From a virus: 27,917 nt of DNA. A model generated the notes under the pieces. The model was not told where the DNA came from, ran no database searches, and saw only the letters and a list, made by a program, of their open reading frames with translations. A program made the position numbers and the translations under genes. Of this stretch, positions 9,732 through 17,532 are shown piece by piece. Each line of letters starts with the position of its first letter. The stretch's first letter is position 1. The stretch is from the IMG/VR virus record IMGVR_UViG_3300034418_003415, positions 1 through 27,917 of that record; one strand, written 5' to 3'.

Positions 9732-10318
9732 TAGCTACGCCTTTCAGCAATAAACCTCGATGTAACCAGCTTTCTAGCTGTCTGCTGTTGTGAGTCTAGG
9801 CTTCTAGCTTTTGCCATAGCTTCTGTTGCTTGTGTCTTCATAAGACTGGCAAGTTTAGAGTCTCTAGCAATAGATGTTGCAAATACAACAGCCAAAGCAT
9901 ACTCAACAGCTAATGTAAAATAAGAAGGCCAATCTTCTTCTTCTGCTCTATAAGTGTAATCTGCAATGACCACATCATTTGGGTCTGTATCTGCAAATAC
10001 CTTAGAGCCATAAATCTGATATTCTATTGGTAAGTCTTGTACTGTAACAGCGTGTAACATCAACAAATCATTGGGTAGCTGATAAGCTCTGTCATAGCGG
10101 CCAGTAGGTGCGGCACTTAATAAATTTAATACAGCTTGGTTTGTAGAAAAACGCCAGCGTGAGTTTACCAAAGCGGCTCTAGCTACGTCCTCATACATAT
10201 TGACCGAGACTAATGCCTCGGTTGTTCCATCGTTAAAAGATGTAATCGGGTCTGCGCCTATGAGTATTAAGGCTCTGGCGCAAATGTCGATTGGTGAATC
10301 TGCTGTAGTGCTTGCCAT
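9731..10318 (-). CDS. Tail tubular protein A (gp11-like adaptor)
   Basis: 195 residues, essentially the length of T7 gp11 (196). It begins with DICARALILIGADPITSFNDGT, and SRWRFSTNQAVL follows near residue 50; both are typical of the adaptor that forms a ring between portal and nozzle. It lies directly upstream of the nozzle gene. The ATG at 10318 has no convincing SD: the only G-rich stretch upstream is locked in the hairpin at 10326-10345. Expression may depend on that element or on coupling to upstream translation. Confidence 0.88.
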   Translation of the reverse strand: MASTTADSPIDICARALILIGADPITSFNDGTTEALVSVNMYEDVARAALVNSRWRFSTNQAVLNLLSAAPTGRYDRAYQLPNDLLMLHAVTVQDLPIEYQIYGSKVFADTDPNDVVIADYTYRAEEEDWPSYFTLAVEYALAVVFATSIARDSKLASLMKTQATEAMAKARSLDSQQQTARKLVTSRFIAERRS

Positions 10319-10325
10319 ACGGTGA

Positions 10326-10345
10326 TGGGGGGCTTACACCCCCCA
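10326..10345 (-). promoter_or_regulatory. G6/C6 hairpin between capsid and tail genes
   Basis: A perfect 7-bp stem of TGGGGGG and CCCCCCA around a six-base loop sits in the 35-bp gap after the small structural protein and just before tail tubular protein A. No U-tract follows on the minus strand (next bases TCACCGT), so it is not a canonical terminator. In T7 the attenuating terminator Tphi lies at the same place, between capsid and gene 11, to keep capsid mRNA in excess. A comparable role or an RNA-processing role is possible. Confidence 0.5.
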
Positions 10346-10353
10346 CTCCCTTA

Positions 10354-10623
10354 TTAGTCAGAGTCAGTTGCTGTAACAGCAACACCATTAACGATGTCGA
10401 TATTAGTGCCATCGCTCTGGTTGCAGTATGCGGTTGACACCACAGGAGTTGTTCCTGTTGATGACACAATAAACATTACATCATTTTTGTTAATCATTCC
10501 GATTGCATCAATGAAGTAATCTTCTGTGTTAATATCAGCAATAGGGTCAGCGCTTGTGTAAATCCACATACGCTGTGCTGATGAACCGCCAACTAGGGTT
10601 AGACCATCTGCTGAAAATGCCAT
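10354..10623 (-). CDS. Small structural protein downstream of the capsid gene (unknown role)
   Basis: 89 residues, acidic and beta-rich (MAFSADGLTLVGGSSAQRMW, then FIDAIGMINKNDVMFIVSS and a Thr/Val/Asp-rich tail). It lies between the major capsid gene and tail tubular protein A. Small proteins of this composition follow the capsid gene in many environmental podoviruses and are usually annotated as hypothetical or virion proteins. Capsid decoration is a reasonable guess but unproven. The start is supported by an SD (AGGAG, eight bases before ATG). Confidence 0.7.
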   Translation of the reverse strand: MAFSADGLTLVGGSSAQRMWIYTSADPIADINTEDYFIDAIGMINKNDVMFIVSSTGTTPVVSTAYCNQSDGTNIDIVNGVAVTATDSD

Positions 10624-10637
10624 AATCTTAACTCCTC

Positions 10638-11450
10638 TTAGTTGTTGTCCAGAACTTCGTAAACGCCATTGTCGTCAATAACGACAGAACCCATTGACAT
10701 CATTGATGTGGCAAGGTGCGATACTTTTTCTGCGACATAGTTTAACTCTGTTGTTACGTCTGAGCCAATGCCAAGACCAACAGCAGTTGTATGATAAGCG
10801 ATGTTCTTACCAGCAGTTACGGCTGATGTTGAGAAAATCTTGAAACCAAGAAATTCTTTCATTGTCATACCGCCAGCGAAAGGCAAGTTCTGTTCGCCAA
10901 CAAAATCGCTTGAAGCGAACTCGTTGATTGCAAACAAATCAGCATAACCCTTCGGGTGCATAGCAAGATAACGTCCACCATCTTCGGGAATATCGGCAGA
11001 ACCGAATGTCTCGAACAGTGTAAGCAGGTCAGCCTTATCAACTGCGGCCGCAGTGCTATTAATCTGCGTTGCATTAGCACCAGCATCCATAGCTGTAATA
11101 AGGATTTCGTCAGTCTTACGCCCCAATGCGGCGGCGGCAGACTTAGCAACTGCCTGACGTTCATCAATGTTGGTCTTCAATTCGTCCAACTTATCAATGT
11201 ATTCTGCGGCATAGTAGTCAGCCATTGTTGCTTCCACATTAGTATGTGCAAGTTCCATAGGTGCTACGTTGCCGTTGCGTGATTTAGTTGAAGCAGAGCC
11301 TGTGCCAATCTTTTGGAAACGCACAGTGTTACCCCGTACACTTGATACAGTACGCACAGTGTTCCGCAATTTAGAACCCATGCGCTGATAAGCCATGTGT
11401 ACCTCTGATTCAAACTGTTTAATAAAAGCGGTATCAATAGTATTCGCCAT
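10638..11450 (-). CDS. Major capsid protein
   Basis: 270 residues. It begins MANTIDTAFIKQFESEVHMA, followed by QRMGSKLRNTVR and VRFQKIGTGSA, and has DEILITAMDAG near the middle and YLAMHPKGYADLF near residue 165. This is the pattern of a family of podoviral coat proteins with an HK97-type fold. It follows the scaffold and gp13-like genes and has its own SD (AAGGAC) and a long leader. A copy of the late motif at 11592-11601 lies 141 bp upstream inside the preceding gene, which would give extra capsid mRNA. The fold is inferred from family resemblance, not visible directly. Confidence 0.85.
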   Translation of the reverse strand: MANTIDTAFIKQFESEVHMAYQRMGSKLRNTVRTVSSVRGNTVRFQKIGTGSASTKSRNGNVAPMELAHTNVEATMADYYAAEYIDKLDELKTNIDERQAVAKSAAAALGRKTDEILITAMDAGANATQINSTAAAVDKADLLTLFETFGSADIPEDGGRYLAMHPKGYADLFAINEFASSDFVGEQNLPFAGGMTMKEFLGFKIFSTSAVTAGKNIAYHTTAVGLGIGSDVTTELNYVAEKVSHLATSMMSMGSVVIDDNGVYEVLDNN

Positions 11451-11536
11451 TTTACAGTCCTTTTCATTAGGTTAAGTTTCAGGTTTTTTGCGGTTGTCTG
11501 TGCTATCACCTCAACGCGATTGTCCTTTCGGGTCGC

Positions 11537-12058
11537 TCAGTGCATTACAGGCCGTTGATTTAAGTAATAAACATTATTTTGTCGCTCTCTGCAACGCACA
11601 AAACGCATCATTATGTGTCCATTCATTTCATAGGTTTCCTCGTCAAAGGTAAACCCACACCAACTTAACCACATAATTGTTTCGTGATGGTCAACAGGAA
11701 CAAAGTTTTCTATAGAATCTAAATCGCCTTGCAGTATTTCAATAACCTTTTTGCATCCCCTCAAGAATGGACGAAAGTTATTGTTCACAGCACCAGTGCC
11801 AAGCATCCATACACGCCCCTGATTATCTTCAAGAGGCACAACACCGCACATAGCTATAGGTCTGTCATCTAATTTAATGGTGTATATACGAGAGCCACGA
11901 ATAGCAAAAGGCTCTGTCAACGCCTCAATAGGCGGCAATCCCCATATCATGCACTCTCGTTTATCGTGAAACCGAAGGCTGTCAGCTATTTCTTCGGCAT
12001 GATGAGGGCGACCGTCTATAAGAGATAGTCGCCCTACTCGCGCTAGTTCTTTAACCAT
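11537..12058 (-). CDS. T7 gp13-like protein with GNAT-type fold (virion assembly)
   Basis: 173 residues. The core (MIWGLPPIEALTEPFAIRG, then PIAMCGVVPLEDNQGRVWML, then FVPVDHHETIMWLSWCGFTF) follows the layout of T7 gp13: a GNAT-like beta/alpha fold with a W-x-L-G-T-G strand and a late helix/strand ending in a GF-type turn. T7 gp13 is needed for assembly of the internal core; acetyltransferase activity has not been shown for that family as far as I know. In T7 the gene lies after the tail genes, whereas here it sits between scaffold and capsid. The start overlaps the scaffold stop by eight bases. The 3' part of the gene also carries the late motif and a 15-bp palindrome. Confidence 0.7.
   Translation of the reverse strand: MVKELARVGRLSLIDGRPHHAEEIADSLRFHDKRECMIWGLPPIEALTEPFAIRGSRIYTIKLDDRPIAMCGVVPLEDNQGRVWMLGTGAVNNNFRPFLRGCKKVIEILQGDLDSIENFVPVDHHETIMWLSWCGFTFDEETYEMNGHIMMRFVRCRERQNNVYYLNQRPVMH
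11581..11601 (-). promoter_or_regulatory. Late-promoter motif copy 2 plus 15-bp palindrome (capsid)
   Basis: On the minus strand TTGTGCGTTG (11592-11601) overlaps the start of the palindrome GTTGCAGAGAGCGAC (11581-11595), and an AT-rich stretch containing AATAAT and TTATTA follows. Identical order and spacing are seen at 14863-14883. A degenerate second palindrome lies at 11532-11546. The site is inside the end of the gp13-like gene, upstream of the capsid gene. Confidence 0.55.
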
Positions 12059-12776
12059 ACAGCTTCTTAAAGCCCTGCTCTACTTGCGCTACAAAGTTTT
12101 TATCGCGCCTAGCTGGGTCGTGATAACGTGGGTCGTTCATCATTTGCTGTAACTGTTGCTCATTGATAGCACCAAGCGGTGTGCCATCTGCGGATGGGCC
12201 AGCTTGTTTCATGGCTTCCATAATAGTTTCCAAAGCCATTACGCCCTCTGCTGTTTCGCACATACGCTCAATAGCAGGTAGCTGTTCCTCTGGAAAAAAT
12301 TGGTTGGCAAACAAACTAGCCGCTTCTGTTCTTGCGTTAGCGTTATCACCTAGCTTACCTATTTCTGCATCATAGTCTGGAACATCTGCATTAAGAGCAT
12401 TAAGGTACATATTAATACCTTCGCTAAACTCTTCTTGGCTGTAGCCATTTTCAAACGCAGTTTTAGACCACCAATCTAACAACTCATTATCTGCCGCTAG
12501 TTCTTCGTCAATACCTTCTGGCAGTTGATAATCACCAGCAGATTCAGGGCGATTAGCATAGGCTTCTGCTTCCATTTCTTTTAAGAAAGCATCACGGTAC
12601 TCTTGTTCTTTTTGCCCCAGCTTTCCCTCAAGAGAAGAATATGCAGATGCCATATCCTCTGCTGACTTAAATTTTTCAGGCAACCACTCAGGACGCTCAG
12701 AAGAAACCTCTGTTGGTTCTGGTTGCAGTTGTGGGTCGCCACCTTCGGTTACTATTTCCTGTGCTTCTTCACTCAT
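12051..12776 (-). CDS. Scaffolding (capsid assembly) protein
   Basis: 241 residues, strongly acidic, Glu/Ala-rich and predicted helical. The segments PEWLPEKFKSAEDMASAYSS and EYRDAFLKEMEAEAY near the N-terminus, and DPARRDKNFVAQVEQGFKKL at the basic C-terminus, match the T7 gp9-type scaffold family. A basic C-terminal helix that binds the coat protein is the usual arrangement. It directs procapsid assembly and is lost before packaging. It lies between the portal/Bbp19 genes and the capsid gene, as in T7. Shorter than T7 gp9 (307 aa). Confidence 0.85.
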   Translation of the reverse strand: MSEEAQEIVTEGGDPQLQPEPTEVSSERPEWLPEKFKSAEDMASAYSSLEGKLGQKEQEYRDAFLKEMEAEAYANRPESAGDYQLPEGIDEELAADNELLDWWSKTAFENGYSQEEFSEGINMYLNALNADVPDYDAEIGKLGDNANARTEAASLFANQFFPEEQLPAIERMCETAEGVMALETIMEAMKQAGPSADGTPLGAINEQQLQQMMNDPRYHDPARRDKNFVAQVEQGFKKLYG

Positions 12777-13035
12777 TTTCTTTCACCTTATGTGCGTGTC
12801 TTATTCTAGTTTCAATGAGGCCAACAATATATCGCTGGCCTTCGGCATGGCGTAACTCATCGTTGCCGACTGCCGCACCATGCACTGATTCGATTGTTAT
12901 AGAACGCAAGTATTTTAAGACAGCCGCACCTGCTTCTGTCTGAAATACACTTGCAACATTTAGGCTTATTTTTGCGTCTTCACTCTTATTTCGATGAAAA
13001 CCGTCAATACTTATATAGGCATTACCCTTGACCAA
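12769..13035 (-). CDS. Bbp19-like small protein next to the portal
   Basis: 88 residues from a TTG start at 13035, preceded by GGAG seven bases upstream. The next ATG upstream (13083) would only add residues read out of frame from the glutamine-rich end of the portal gene, so I prefer TTG. The core (VASVFQTEAGAAVLKYLRSI, then ELRHAEGQRYIVGLIETRI) has the pattern F-x-T-x-x-G-x-x-V-L and E-G-Q-R seen in the Bbp19 family of small phage proteins, often found beside portal genes and of unknown function. It overlaps the portal stop by 14 bases and the scaffold start by eight. Confidence 0.65.
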   Translation of the reverse strand: MVKGNAYISIDGFHRNKSEDAKISLNVASVFQTEAGAAVLKYLRSITIESVHGAAVGNDELRHAEGQRYIVGLIETRIRHAHKVKENE

Positions 13036-14611
13036 ACATTTGCTCCATTGGCTGTTGCTGTTGCATCTGTTGTTGCTGTGCATACTGCTGTGCCATTTGG
13101 ATTAGCTGTTTTCTTTCTTCTACATCCCTAATTAATAAATCAGGAACGCCAAATTTCTTAGCCAAGAAAGCGGCAGTTTCCTCAGAATTAATAAGGATAT
13201 TCATTACCTCAGGCCCAAATACACCTTGCACCAACTCTAACCAACGTGAGACAGATGTAATATCTTGATTAGCTTGGGCTTGGGCTAAAGGCGATACCGA
13301 CTTTACCTTGACCTCTCTGCCATTTAACGTTGGCAAATCAATCCTACCTTGTTTTTTCAAAATGTAAACAACCCTTGCAAGGACAGGCTGTACTAACTCT
13401 GCTTGCAGTCTGCCAAAAGCAGACCCAATACGCCTTGATAGGTCAGCCATTCTTTCCGCAACTTCTGTTGCAGATGCTGGTGTTCTGTCTGGATTGCCTA
13501 ACATATCATTGTACAATGCACGTTTAATATTCAAACGCATATCTGAAAGCACAAGATTAGCTACGTCAAAAGAACCAGCCGCCTGAACGGGCTGTAACCC
13601 TAGAGAACCTGCGGCTTTTGGAATAACAGTTCCGGGGACAAGATTGATGGTATCTGGATTGATTACACCATCATCATCCATTTGATAGATGCCAGATATA
13701 GCCATCTGTGCATTTTCTAAGATAAGCTCGATTGTTAGGTTGGTTGTTTTAATCGCGCTTAATGCGTTGATTAATGGGCCACGCCCATATATCTCACCAG
13801 CACATTTAGACCAGCGAAAGCAAACAAATGGATTAGAGCCTACACCGCTATAGTTTTCTTGCTTAACTACGCTCTTTGTTTCTGTTTCAATAGCATAAAA
13901 GAAATATGCCTCTTGATTTTTCTTAGTGTAATCCTTGCAAACTACCTCAAGAACCTTAGTTCTTTCGTCTGGGTAGTTATTTATTTTGGCTTGTAACTTG
14001 TCGTTTATAATCGCCTTTGGATACATAACAGGAATATCAGAGTTGCGGCACTGACGCTCTCTGTAAACGTGGTCAATCCTGTCGTCAGGGCCAGTATCCA
14101 GCACAACATGAGGCAACGGAATTGCTGAAAAAACTACTGGGTTTACAGCATCACCTTCGCTTACAGCTAGAACGCCAGTGCCTACCGCTAGGTCTAGGAA
14201 CGATTCATGTACTTCCTGACCAAAGTTTGAATTTTGTATAACCTCAAAGACGTAATCAGTAACCTCGTCCAGTTCGTTATTGATTGCATCGCGGTCTTCT
14301 GGCGGTACTTCACTGCCAGCATTAAAGTCTGCCCAACGAGCGAAATTCGGAACAAGTCCCGATTGTAAGCGCGAAGCAAATTCCTGCACACCAACAACCG
14401 CAGTCTCGTCAAATATTTTATCATCTCTGCGCTGTCCAATTGTTTCAGCATAGAAAGATTCTCTTTGAGGTAGCGCATATTCATAACATTCCTCAAACAA
14501 TGGCACAAAATTCTCACGCAGAGATTTTGCCTTTTCATATTTCTTAAGAAACTGAGAGGCTACGTTGTCTGCAACGTAAACACCGCTATCGGCTGTAGGT
14601 TGTACAATCAT
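13022..14611 (-). CDS. Portal (head-tail connector) protein
   Basis: 529 residues, matching T7 gp8 (536). Characteristic pieces are FVPLFEECYEYALPQRESFY near the N-terminus, VVGVQEFASRLQSGLVP, the clip/stem region, and NPDRTPASATEVAERMADLS near residue 375. The C-terminus is glutamine-rich (QQYAQQQQMQQQQ). Twelve copies form the ring through which DNA enters and leaves the head. The start is set by a TAATG overlap with the preceding 70-aa gene. Confidence 0.93.
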   Translation of the reverse strand: MIVQPTADSGVYVADNVASQFLKKYEKAKSLRENFVPLFEECYEYALPQRESFYAETIGQRRDDKIFDETAVVGVQEFASRLQSGLVPNFARWADFNAGSEVPPEDRDAINNELDEVTDYVFEVIQNSNFGQEVHESFLDLAVGTGVLAVSEGDAVNPVVFSAIPLPHVVLDTGPDDRIDHVYRERQCRNSDIPVMYPKAIINDKLQAKINNYPDERTKVLEVVCKDYTKKNQEAYFFYAIETETKSVVKQENYSGVGSNPFVCFRWSKCAGEIYGRGPLINALSAIKTTNLTIELILENAQMAISGIYQMDDDGVINPDTINLVPGTVIPKAAGSLGLQPVQAAGSFDVANLVLSDMRLNIKRALYNDMLGNPDRTPASATEVAERMADLSRRIGSAFGRLQAELVQPVLARVVYILKKQGRIDLPTLNGREVKVKSVSPLAQAQANQDITSVSRWLELVQGVFGPEVMNILINSEETAAFLAKKFGVPDLLIRDVEERKQLIQMAQQYAQQQQMQQQQPMEQMFGQG

Positions 14612-14823
14612 TATACATACTCGTTATAGAAGCCCATACCACCACTTGAACCAGTAATTAAAGACCTGCGGCCTCTGCCGCCACGCCTACGGCTTACTGT
14701 TTCAGCTAAAGCTGTTTGCCTTCTCTCTGATTTTACAGCTTGCTCTTGCTGTCTTTGCTCTGTTTGTTGAGCTTCTACAGCAGGGTCTGTCTGTGGTGCT
14801 TTAGGTGTTCTGCCTACACACAT
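14611..14823 (-). CDS. Small Gln/Arg-rich protein upstream of the portal (unknown)
   Basis: 70 residues starting MCVGRTPKAPQ. The middle is a Gln/Glu/Arg-rich helix (about 17-45), followed by RRRGGRGRRSLITGSSGGMG. Small proteins with an MC-x-G start and an RRGGRGRRSL-type basic tail are common immediately upstream of podoviral portals; I know of no function. The SD AAGGAG is clear. It is the first gene after the late motif at 14874-14883, so it leads the portal-scaffold transcription unit. It could be a minor virion or packaging protein, but this is a guess. Confidence 0.7.
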   Translation of the reverse strand: MCVGRTPKAPQTDPAVEAQQTEQRQQEQAVKSERRQTALAETVSRRRGGRGRRSLITGSSGGMGFYNEYV

Positions 14824-14862
14824 GATAAACTCCTTTGGTTTTACTATTCCTAATCATATTTA

Positions 14863-14883
14863 GTCGCACTATGCAACGCACAA
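14863..14883 (-). promoter_or_regulatory. Late-promoter motif copy 3 plus 15-bp palindrome (portal operon)
   Basis: On the minus strand TTGTGCGTTG (14874-14883), just after the large-terminase stop, overlaps palindrome GTTGCATAGTGCGAC (14863-14877). An AT-rich stretch with TATGAT follows before the SD of the 70-aa gene. TTGTGC to TATGAT is 19 bp, long for sigma70. The same arrangement occurs at 11581-11601. Confidence 0.55.
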
Positions 14884-14884
14884 A

Positions 14885-16423
14885 TTACATTCTCGCCCAT
14901 AAACCTTGTCGTTTGGCTTGTCTTGGCTTGCGAGTAAACACATCAAAGTCTTTTCTAGCGTTGAAAGCATTAACTGGTTTATGTCCAGATATAAGTTGTC
15001 TGCCTTCACCAGCACCCAGCATTAGGTATTGCAATGCGTCATGGATGTGGGAATACATATTTTTGTCTGGCTTATCAGCATATCTTTCGCCAGATACTTC
15101 CATACGTTTATATTGATACCCACCTTCAAAACCTTTGATAAGTGATGGGCATCTTCTGTCCACCAAGAACGCTGGTTTGCCATCAACCATCTTGTTTAAT
15201 GACGCTGAAACGCTTTCTAAGCGCAGGTCAACCGAATTGGATGGGGCTGGCAAGGCTCTAAGGCCAGCCCCCCTTAATATCTGGAATGGCGTAGACTCAT
15301 CTGTTTGTGCGCGGAAGTCACCAGCAGGGTCGCCAAAGATATGCACTTCTTGATTGCCAAAACGTGTAGCTATCTCTTGCCGCAGTAATTCAGCAAAGCG
15401 CACGATGCCCATGTCAATGGCTACAATCTCGGACTGAATAAGCCAACGTCCACGCACCTTCTGCCCAAACACAGCCGCAGGGGTAAGCCCAAAGTCAATG
15501 CCAATATACACAGGAACGCCATCAGCAATCGGTATTTCTTCTTTGGCTATGTGTGTTTCGGAAACAAATGATGGGTACACTGGCTTGCCTTCCTGTATAG
15601 AGCCAAGACGATTCATTACATACACATCAATCCAACTCTTAGTCTTGCCCCGTATAAGGTTGGGATAATATGTCTTTAACATATTCTTTGAGTTCTCTGC
15701 GTCCTTGTTAGGCTCGTAATCCTTAACAGAACCATCTTCCTCAAATATTTCTTTCATGCCCTCTGGCTGAATATAAAAAGACCAGTTGTCTGGCTTAACC
15801 AACATCCTTGCTTGTTCTCTAGGAATATGGTCTGGGATAGGAACTTCGCCAGACATGATGGGCCACCAATGGTCTTCTTCTGGGGCGTTGGTGTCTGCAA
15901 TAACGCCTGACCATGATGGCCCACCATCGCGCATGGAGGGAAAGCGACCCACACGCATTGTACAAGCATCTATAATACTTTTAGGCACTTCTCTGGCTTC
16001 GTTAATCCAGATGCCTGTAAGTTCGAGCGACAGCAGTTTCTTAACGTCTTCTGGTCTATCCAGCGCAAGAAAGATAACCTCAAGTTCGAGGTCGCCTTGT
16101 TTGATAAAATGCGTATATGGCACTGACCACATAAACTTTCCCCACTGGTCTTCGGGAAACCAGTCGAGCCATGTTTTGATTGTTGTTGTTCGTAGCTGGG
16201 GGTTTGTGTTTCTAATAATCGCCCAACGAGAACGCCGTACACCATCTTTGTTTGGTTTCTGCTCTAAGGCTCTGCGGAACACCTCAACGCAACATCCAAC
16301 AGATTTACCAGAACCTACTGGCCCTCTAATGCCACGAAAGAAGGTATTGTCCTTCATAAATGCTTTTAATACTTTACCGTCTGGCTTGTAACTAAAGCTG
16401 GTCAACTTTTTTGTCTTTCCCAA
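14885..16423 (-). CDS. terL: Terminase large subunit
   Basis: 512 residues. The N-terminal ATPase has Walker A GPVGSGKS at residues 34-41 and Walker B TGIWINEA at 136-143, with catalytic Glu142. The C-terminal nuclease shows YIGIDFG with Asp310, then FGDPAGD further on, and a HIHDALQYLM helix near the end, as usual in this family. It is the packaging motor and the nuclease that cuts concatemers. The ATG at 16423 lies inside the preceding small gene (32-base overlap). The small subunit lies 2.1 kb upstream, separated by nine small genes. Confidence 0.95.
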   Translation of the reverse strand: MGKTKKLTSFSYKPDGKVLKAFMKDNTFFRGIRGPVGSGKSVGCCVEVFRRALEQKPNKDGVRRSRWAIIRNTNPQLRTTTIKTWLDWFPEDQWGKFMWSVPYTHFIKQGDLELEVIFLALDRPEDVKKLLSLELTGIWINEAREVPKSIIDACTMRVGRFPSMRDGGPSWSGVIADTNAPEEDHWWPIMSGEVPIPDHIPREQARMLVKPDNWSFYIQPEGMKEIFEEDGSVKDYEPNKDAENSKNMLKTYYPNLIRGKTKSWIDVYVMNRLGSIQEGKPVYPSFVSETHIAKEEIPIADGVPVYIGIDFGLTPAAVFGQKVRGRWLIQSEIVAIDMGIVRFAELLRQEIATRFGNQEVHIFGDPAGDFRAQTDESTPFQILRGAGLRALPAPSNSVDLRLESVSASLNKMVDGKPAFLVDRRCPSLIKGFEGGYQYKRMEVSGERYADKPDKNMYSHIHDALQYLMLGAGEGRQLISGHKPVNAFNARKDFDVFTRKPRQAKRQGLWARM

Positions 16424-16586
16424 ACCGAATCATGCGTTCTACAACCTCAGGGCCAATAGAGGCTATAACCTTATCTGCTTCTCGGTCTGTACAAAATTCT
16501 TTGGGATGGTGGGCAAGGTGGACTTTCTTTACCACTCTGCGAAGTATTTCACGCTCTTGTACATTAAGGGTATGCAAGAAACTCAT
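16392..16586 (-). CDS. Small conserved protein upstream of terL (unknown)
   Basis: 64 residues. The segment HHPKEFCTDREADKVIASIG followed by PEVVERMIRFGKD is well formed, predicted helical, and of a type I associate with a small protein upstream of large terminase in marine podoviruses. It has no recognised function. It overlaps terL by 32 bases at its 3' end and is joined to the preceding gene by TAATG, so it is translated in the same chain. A packaging accessory role is possible from position only. Confidence 0.7.
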   Translation of the reverse strand: MSFLHTLNVQEREILRRVVKKVHLAHHPKEFCTDREADKVIASIGPEVVERMIRFGKDKKVDQL

Positions 16587-16789
16587 TAGTTTGTATTTTT
16601 TCTATTTGTGCTATCTTGTAAATCTTTGACTACTTCGCGTATTGCATCGCTACGAGTCATTCCGTATTTCTTGCCCAGCTTTGCAAGTTCGTCAACAAGC
16701 GGTTTAGCAAGGTGTCTAAATTGATTGTCAATTCTAACGCCAGCTTTAATTAAAGATTTTTTCTTTGGCTTAGTAGGTGCTTGTTTCAT
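16586..16789 (-). CDS. Small basic protein with ribbon-helix-helix-like C-terminus and KPKxKSL tag
   Basis: 67 residues. The first 16 residues (MKQAPTKPKKKSLIKA) are a basic tag shared in the same position by two other proteins nearby (17035 and 17532). The remainder (RIDNQFRHLAKPLVDELAKL, then KYGMTRSDAIREVVKDL) resembles a ribbon-helix-helix domain, with an RSDAIR helix like that of CopG/Arc regulators. It might bind DNA, perhaps as a regulator, but it lies in a late packaging operon. TAATG overlaps at both ends. Confidence 0.7.
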   Translation of the reverse strand: MKQAPTKPKKKSLIKAGVRIDNQFRHLAKPLVDELAKLGKKYGMTRSDAIREVVKDLQDSTNRKNTN

Positions 16790-17034
16790 TATCTGTACCT
16801 CGCTGATTTTTTAGCAATATCTTTAGGCTGTTTGCTAAATTGTTTGCCTTTACGCAAAGCCGCCCTCTTTGCTTTGGTTGTTCTAGCGTATTCTTCACTA
16901 GACATAGCCTTAATAGCCGCCTCTGGCAAGTAACGCTCACCAGTAGCCTTAGAGCCTTGAGTGCTAGGCTTGCCTGACTTAGTGCGCCACTTCTGGCGAG
17001 TCCAAGCGCGTAATGATTGCTGTGGAGGTTTCAT
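16789..17034 (-). CDS. Small basic phage protein (W-x-x-x-KW-x-TKSGKPS type; DUF5872-like)
   Basis: 81 residues, very rich in Lys/Arg. The pattern SLRAWTRQKWRTKSGKPSTQ followed by GSKATGERYLPEAAIKAM and KGKQFSKQPKDIAKKSARYR belongs to a widespread group of small basic proteins in phages and large viruses, which I recall under the name DUF5872. The function is unknown; the charge suggests nucleic-acid or capsid binding. The start has a purine-rich upstream region, and the gene abuts the preceding stop without a gap. The domain name is from memory and should be checked. Confidence 0.75.
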   Translation of the reverse strand: MKPPQQSLRAWTRQKWRTKSGKPSTQGSKATGERYLPEAAIKAMSSEEYARTTKAKRAALRKGKQFSKQPKDIAKKSARYR

Positions 17035-17244
17035 TTATTCAAAAATGCCCAGCTTAAAAACAGCACTGCTAAAATCACCGCCTTTACGCTTCATATAATT
17101 ACGAACCATTCTCATTTCTTGTTTTGTCATTAGTCTGGCCATTACCATATCATTGTCACTCAAATTGCCTAAATCGACCTCGTTCTTTGCAGAAGTTTTC
17201 TTTAGAAGTGATTTTGCTTTTGGTTTAATTGGTGCTTTTTTCAT
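17035..17244 (-). CDS. Small protein with N-terminal KPKxKSL tag (unknown)
   Basis: 69 residues. It starts MKKAPIKPKAKSLLKKTS, the same basic tag as the proteins at 16586 and 17532 and beginning at the same residue (7). The body (NEVDLGNLSDNDMVMARLMT, then KQEMRMVRNYMKRKGGD) is helical and unrelated to the other two. The SD GGAGG is clear. Function unknown. Confidence 0.7.
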   Translation of the reverse strand: MKKAPIKPKAKSLLKKTSAKNEVDLGNLSDNDMVMARLMTKQEMRMVRNYMKRKGGDFSSAVFKLGIFE

Positions 17245-17268
17245 GATGTATAACCTCCGCCAGCTTTC

Positions 17269-17532
17269 TTATAAAGTAGAGCTAGTCTTTGCGCTTTTCT
17301 TGCTGACCACTGACCGCTTCTTCCGCCCTTTGACTCCGCCTTTACTTTGTTGAATAGGCGTTTCCTCAATGCTGGTTTGGTGTAATTCCCTGCTTCGTTC
17401 ACCGCCATCTTCTATCTCCACTAGACGTTTGGACTCTGCTGTATAGGTTGAGCCAGAAAGGATGCGACCATCTGGGGTCTTAATAGTCGGCCCATCATAA
17501 GGTGTGCCATCCCTAAATTGATACTTAGGCAT
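17269..17532 (-). CDS. Small hypothetical protein with basic C-terminus
   Basis: 87 residues. The N-terminal half (MPKYQFRDGTPYDGPTIKTP then DGRILSGSTYTAESKRLVEI) looks like a small beta domain. The C-terminus is a disordered, Lys/Ser-rich tail (KGGVKGRKKRSVVSKKS). No family recognised. The start is fixed by the one-base overlap with the upstream gene's stop. The basic tail is in keeping with the rest of this block of small proteins. Confidence 0.65.
   Translation of the reverse strand: MPKYQFRDGTPYDGPTIKTPDGRILSGSTYTAESKRLVEIEDGGERSRELHQTSIEETPIQQSKGGVKGRKKRSVVSKKSAKTSSTL

Noticed and set aside
10326-10345. Rho-independent terminator after the capsid genes
   Set aside because: No U-run follows the stem on the minus strand, so only an attenuation or processing role is left open.
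10421-10445. Further palindrome of the GTYGCA family (GTTGCAGTATGCGGT)
   Set aside because: Second arm does not fit the consensus and the site lies inside a coding region with no promoter features.
13036-13083. ATG start at 13083 for the Bbp19-like gene
   Set aside because: The added 16 residues are read from the portal's glutamine repeat in another frame; the TTG at 13035 has a proper SD.
13045-13110. CAG/TTG-rich repeat as a microsatellite or binding array
   Set aside because: It is the coding sequence of the glutamine-rich portal C-terminus, common in these proteins.
15786-16391. 201-codon plus-strand open frame opposite the large terminase
   Set aside because: Shadow of the terL ATPase domain, which has intact Walker motifs on the minus strand.
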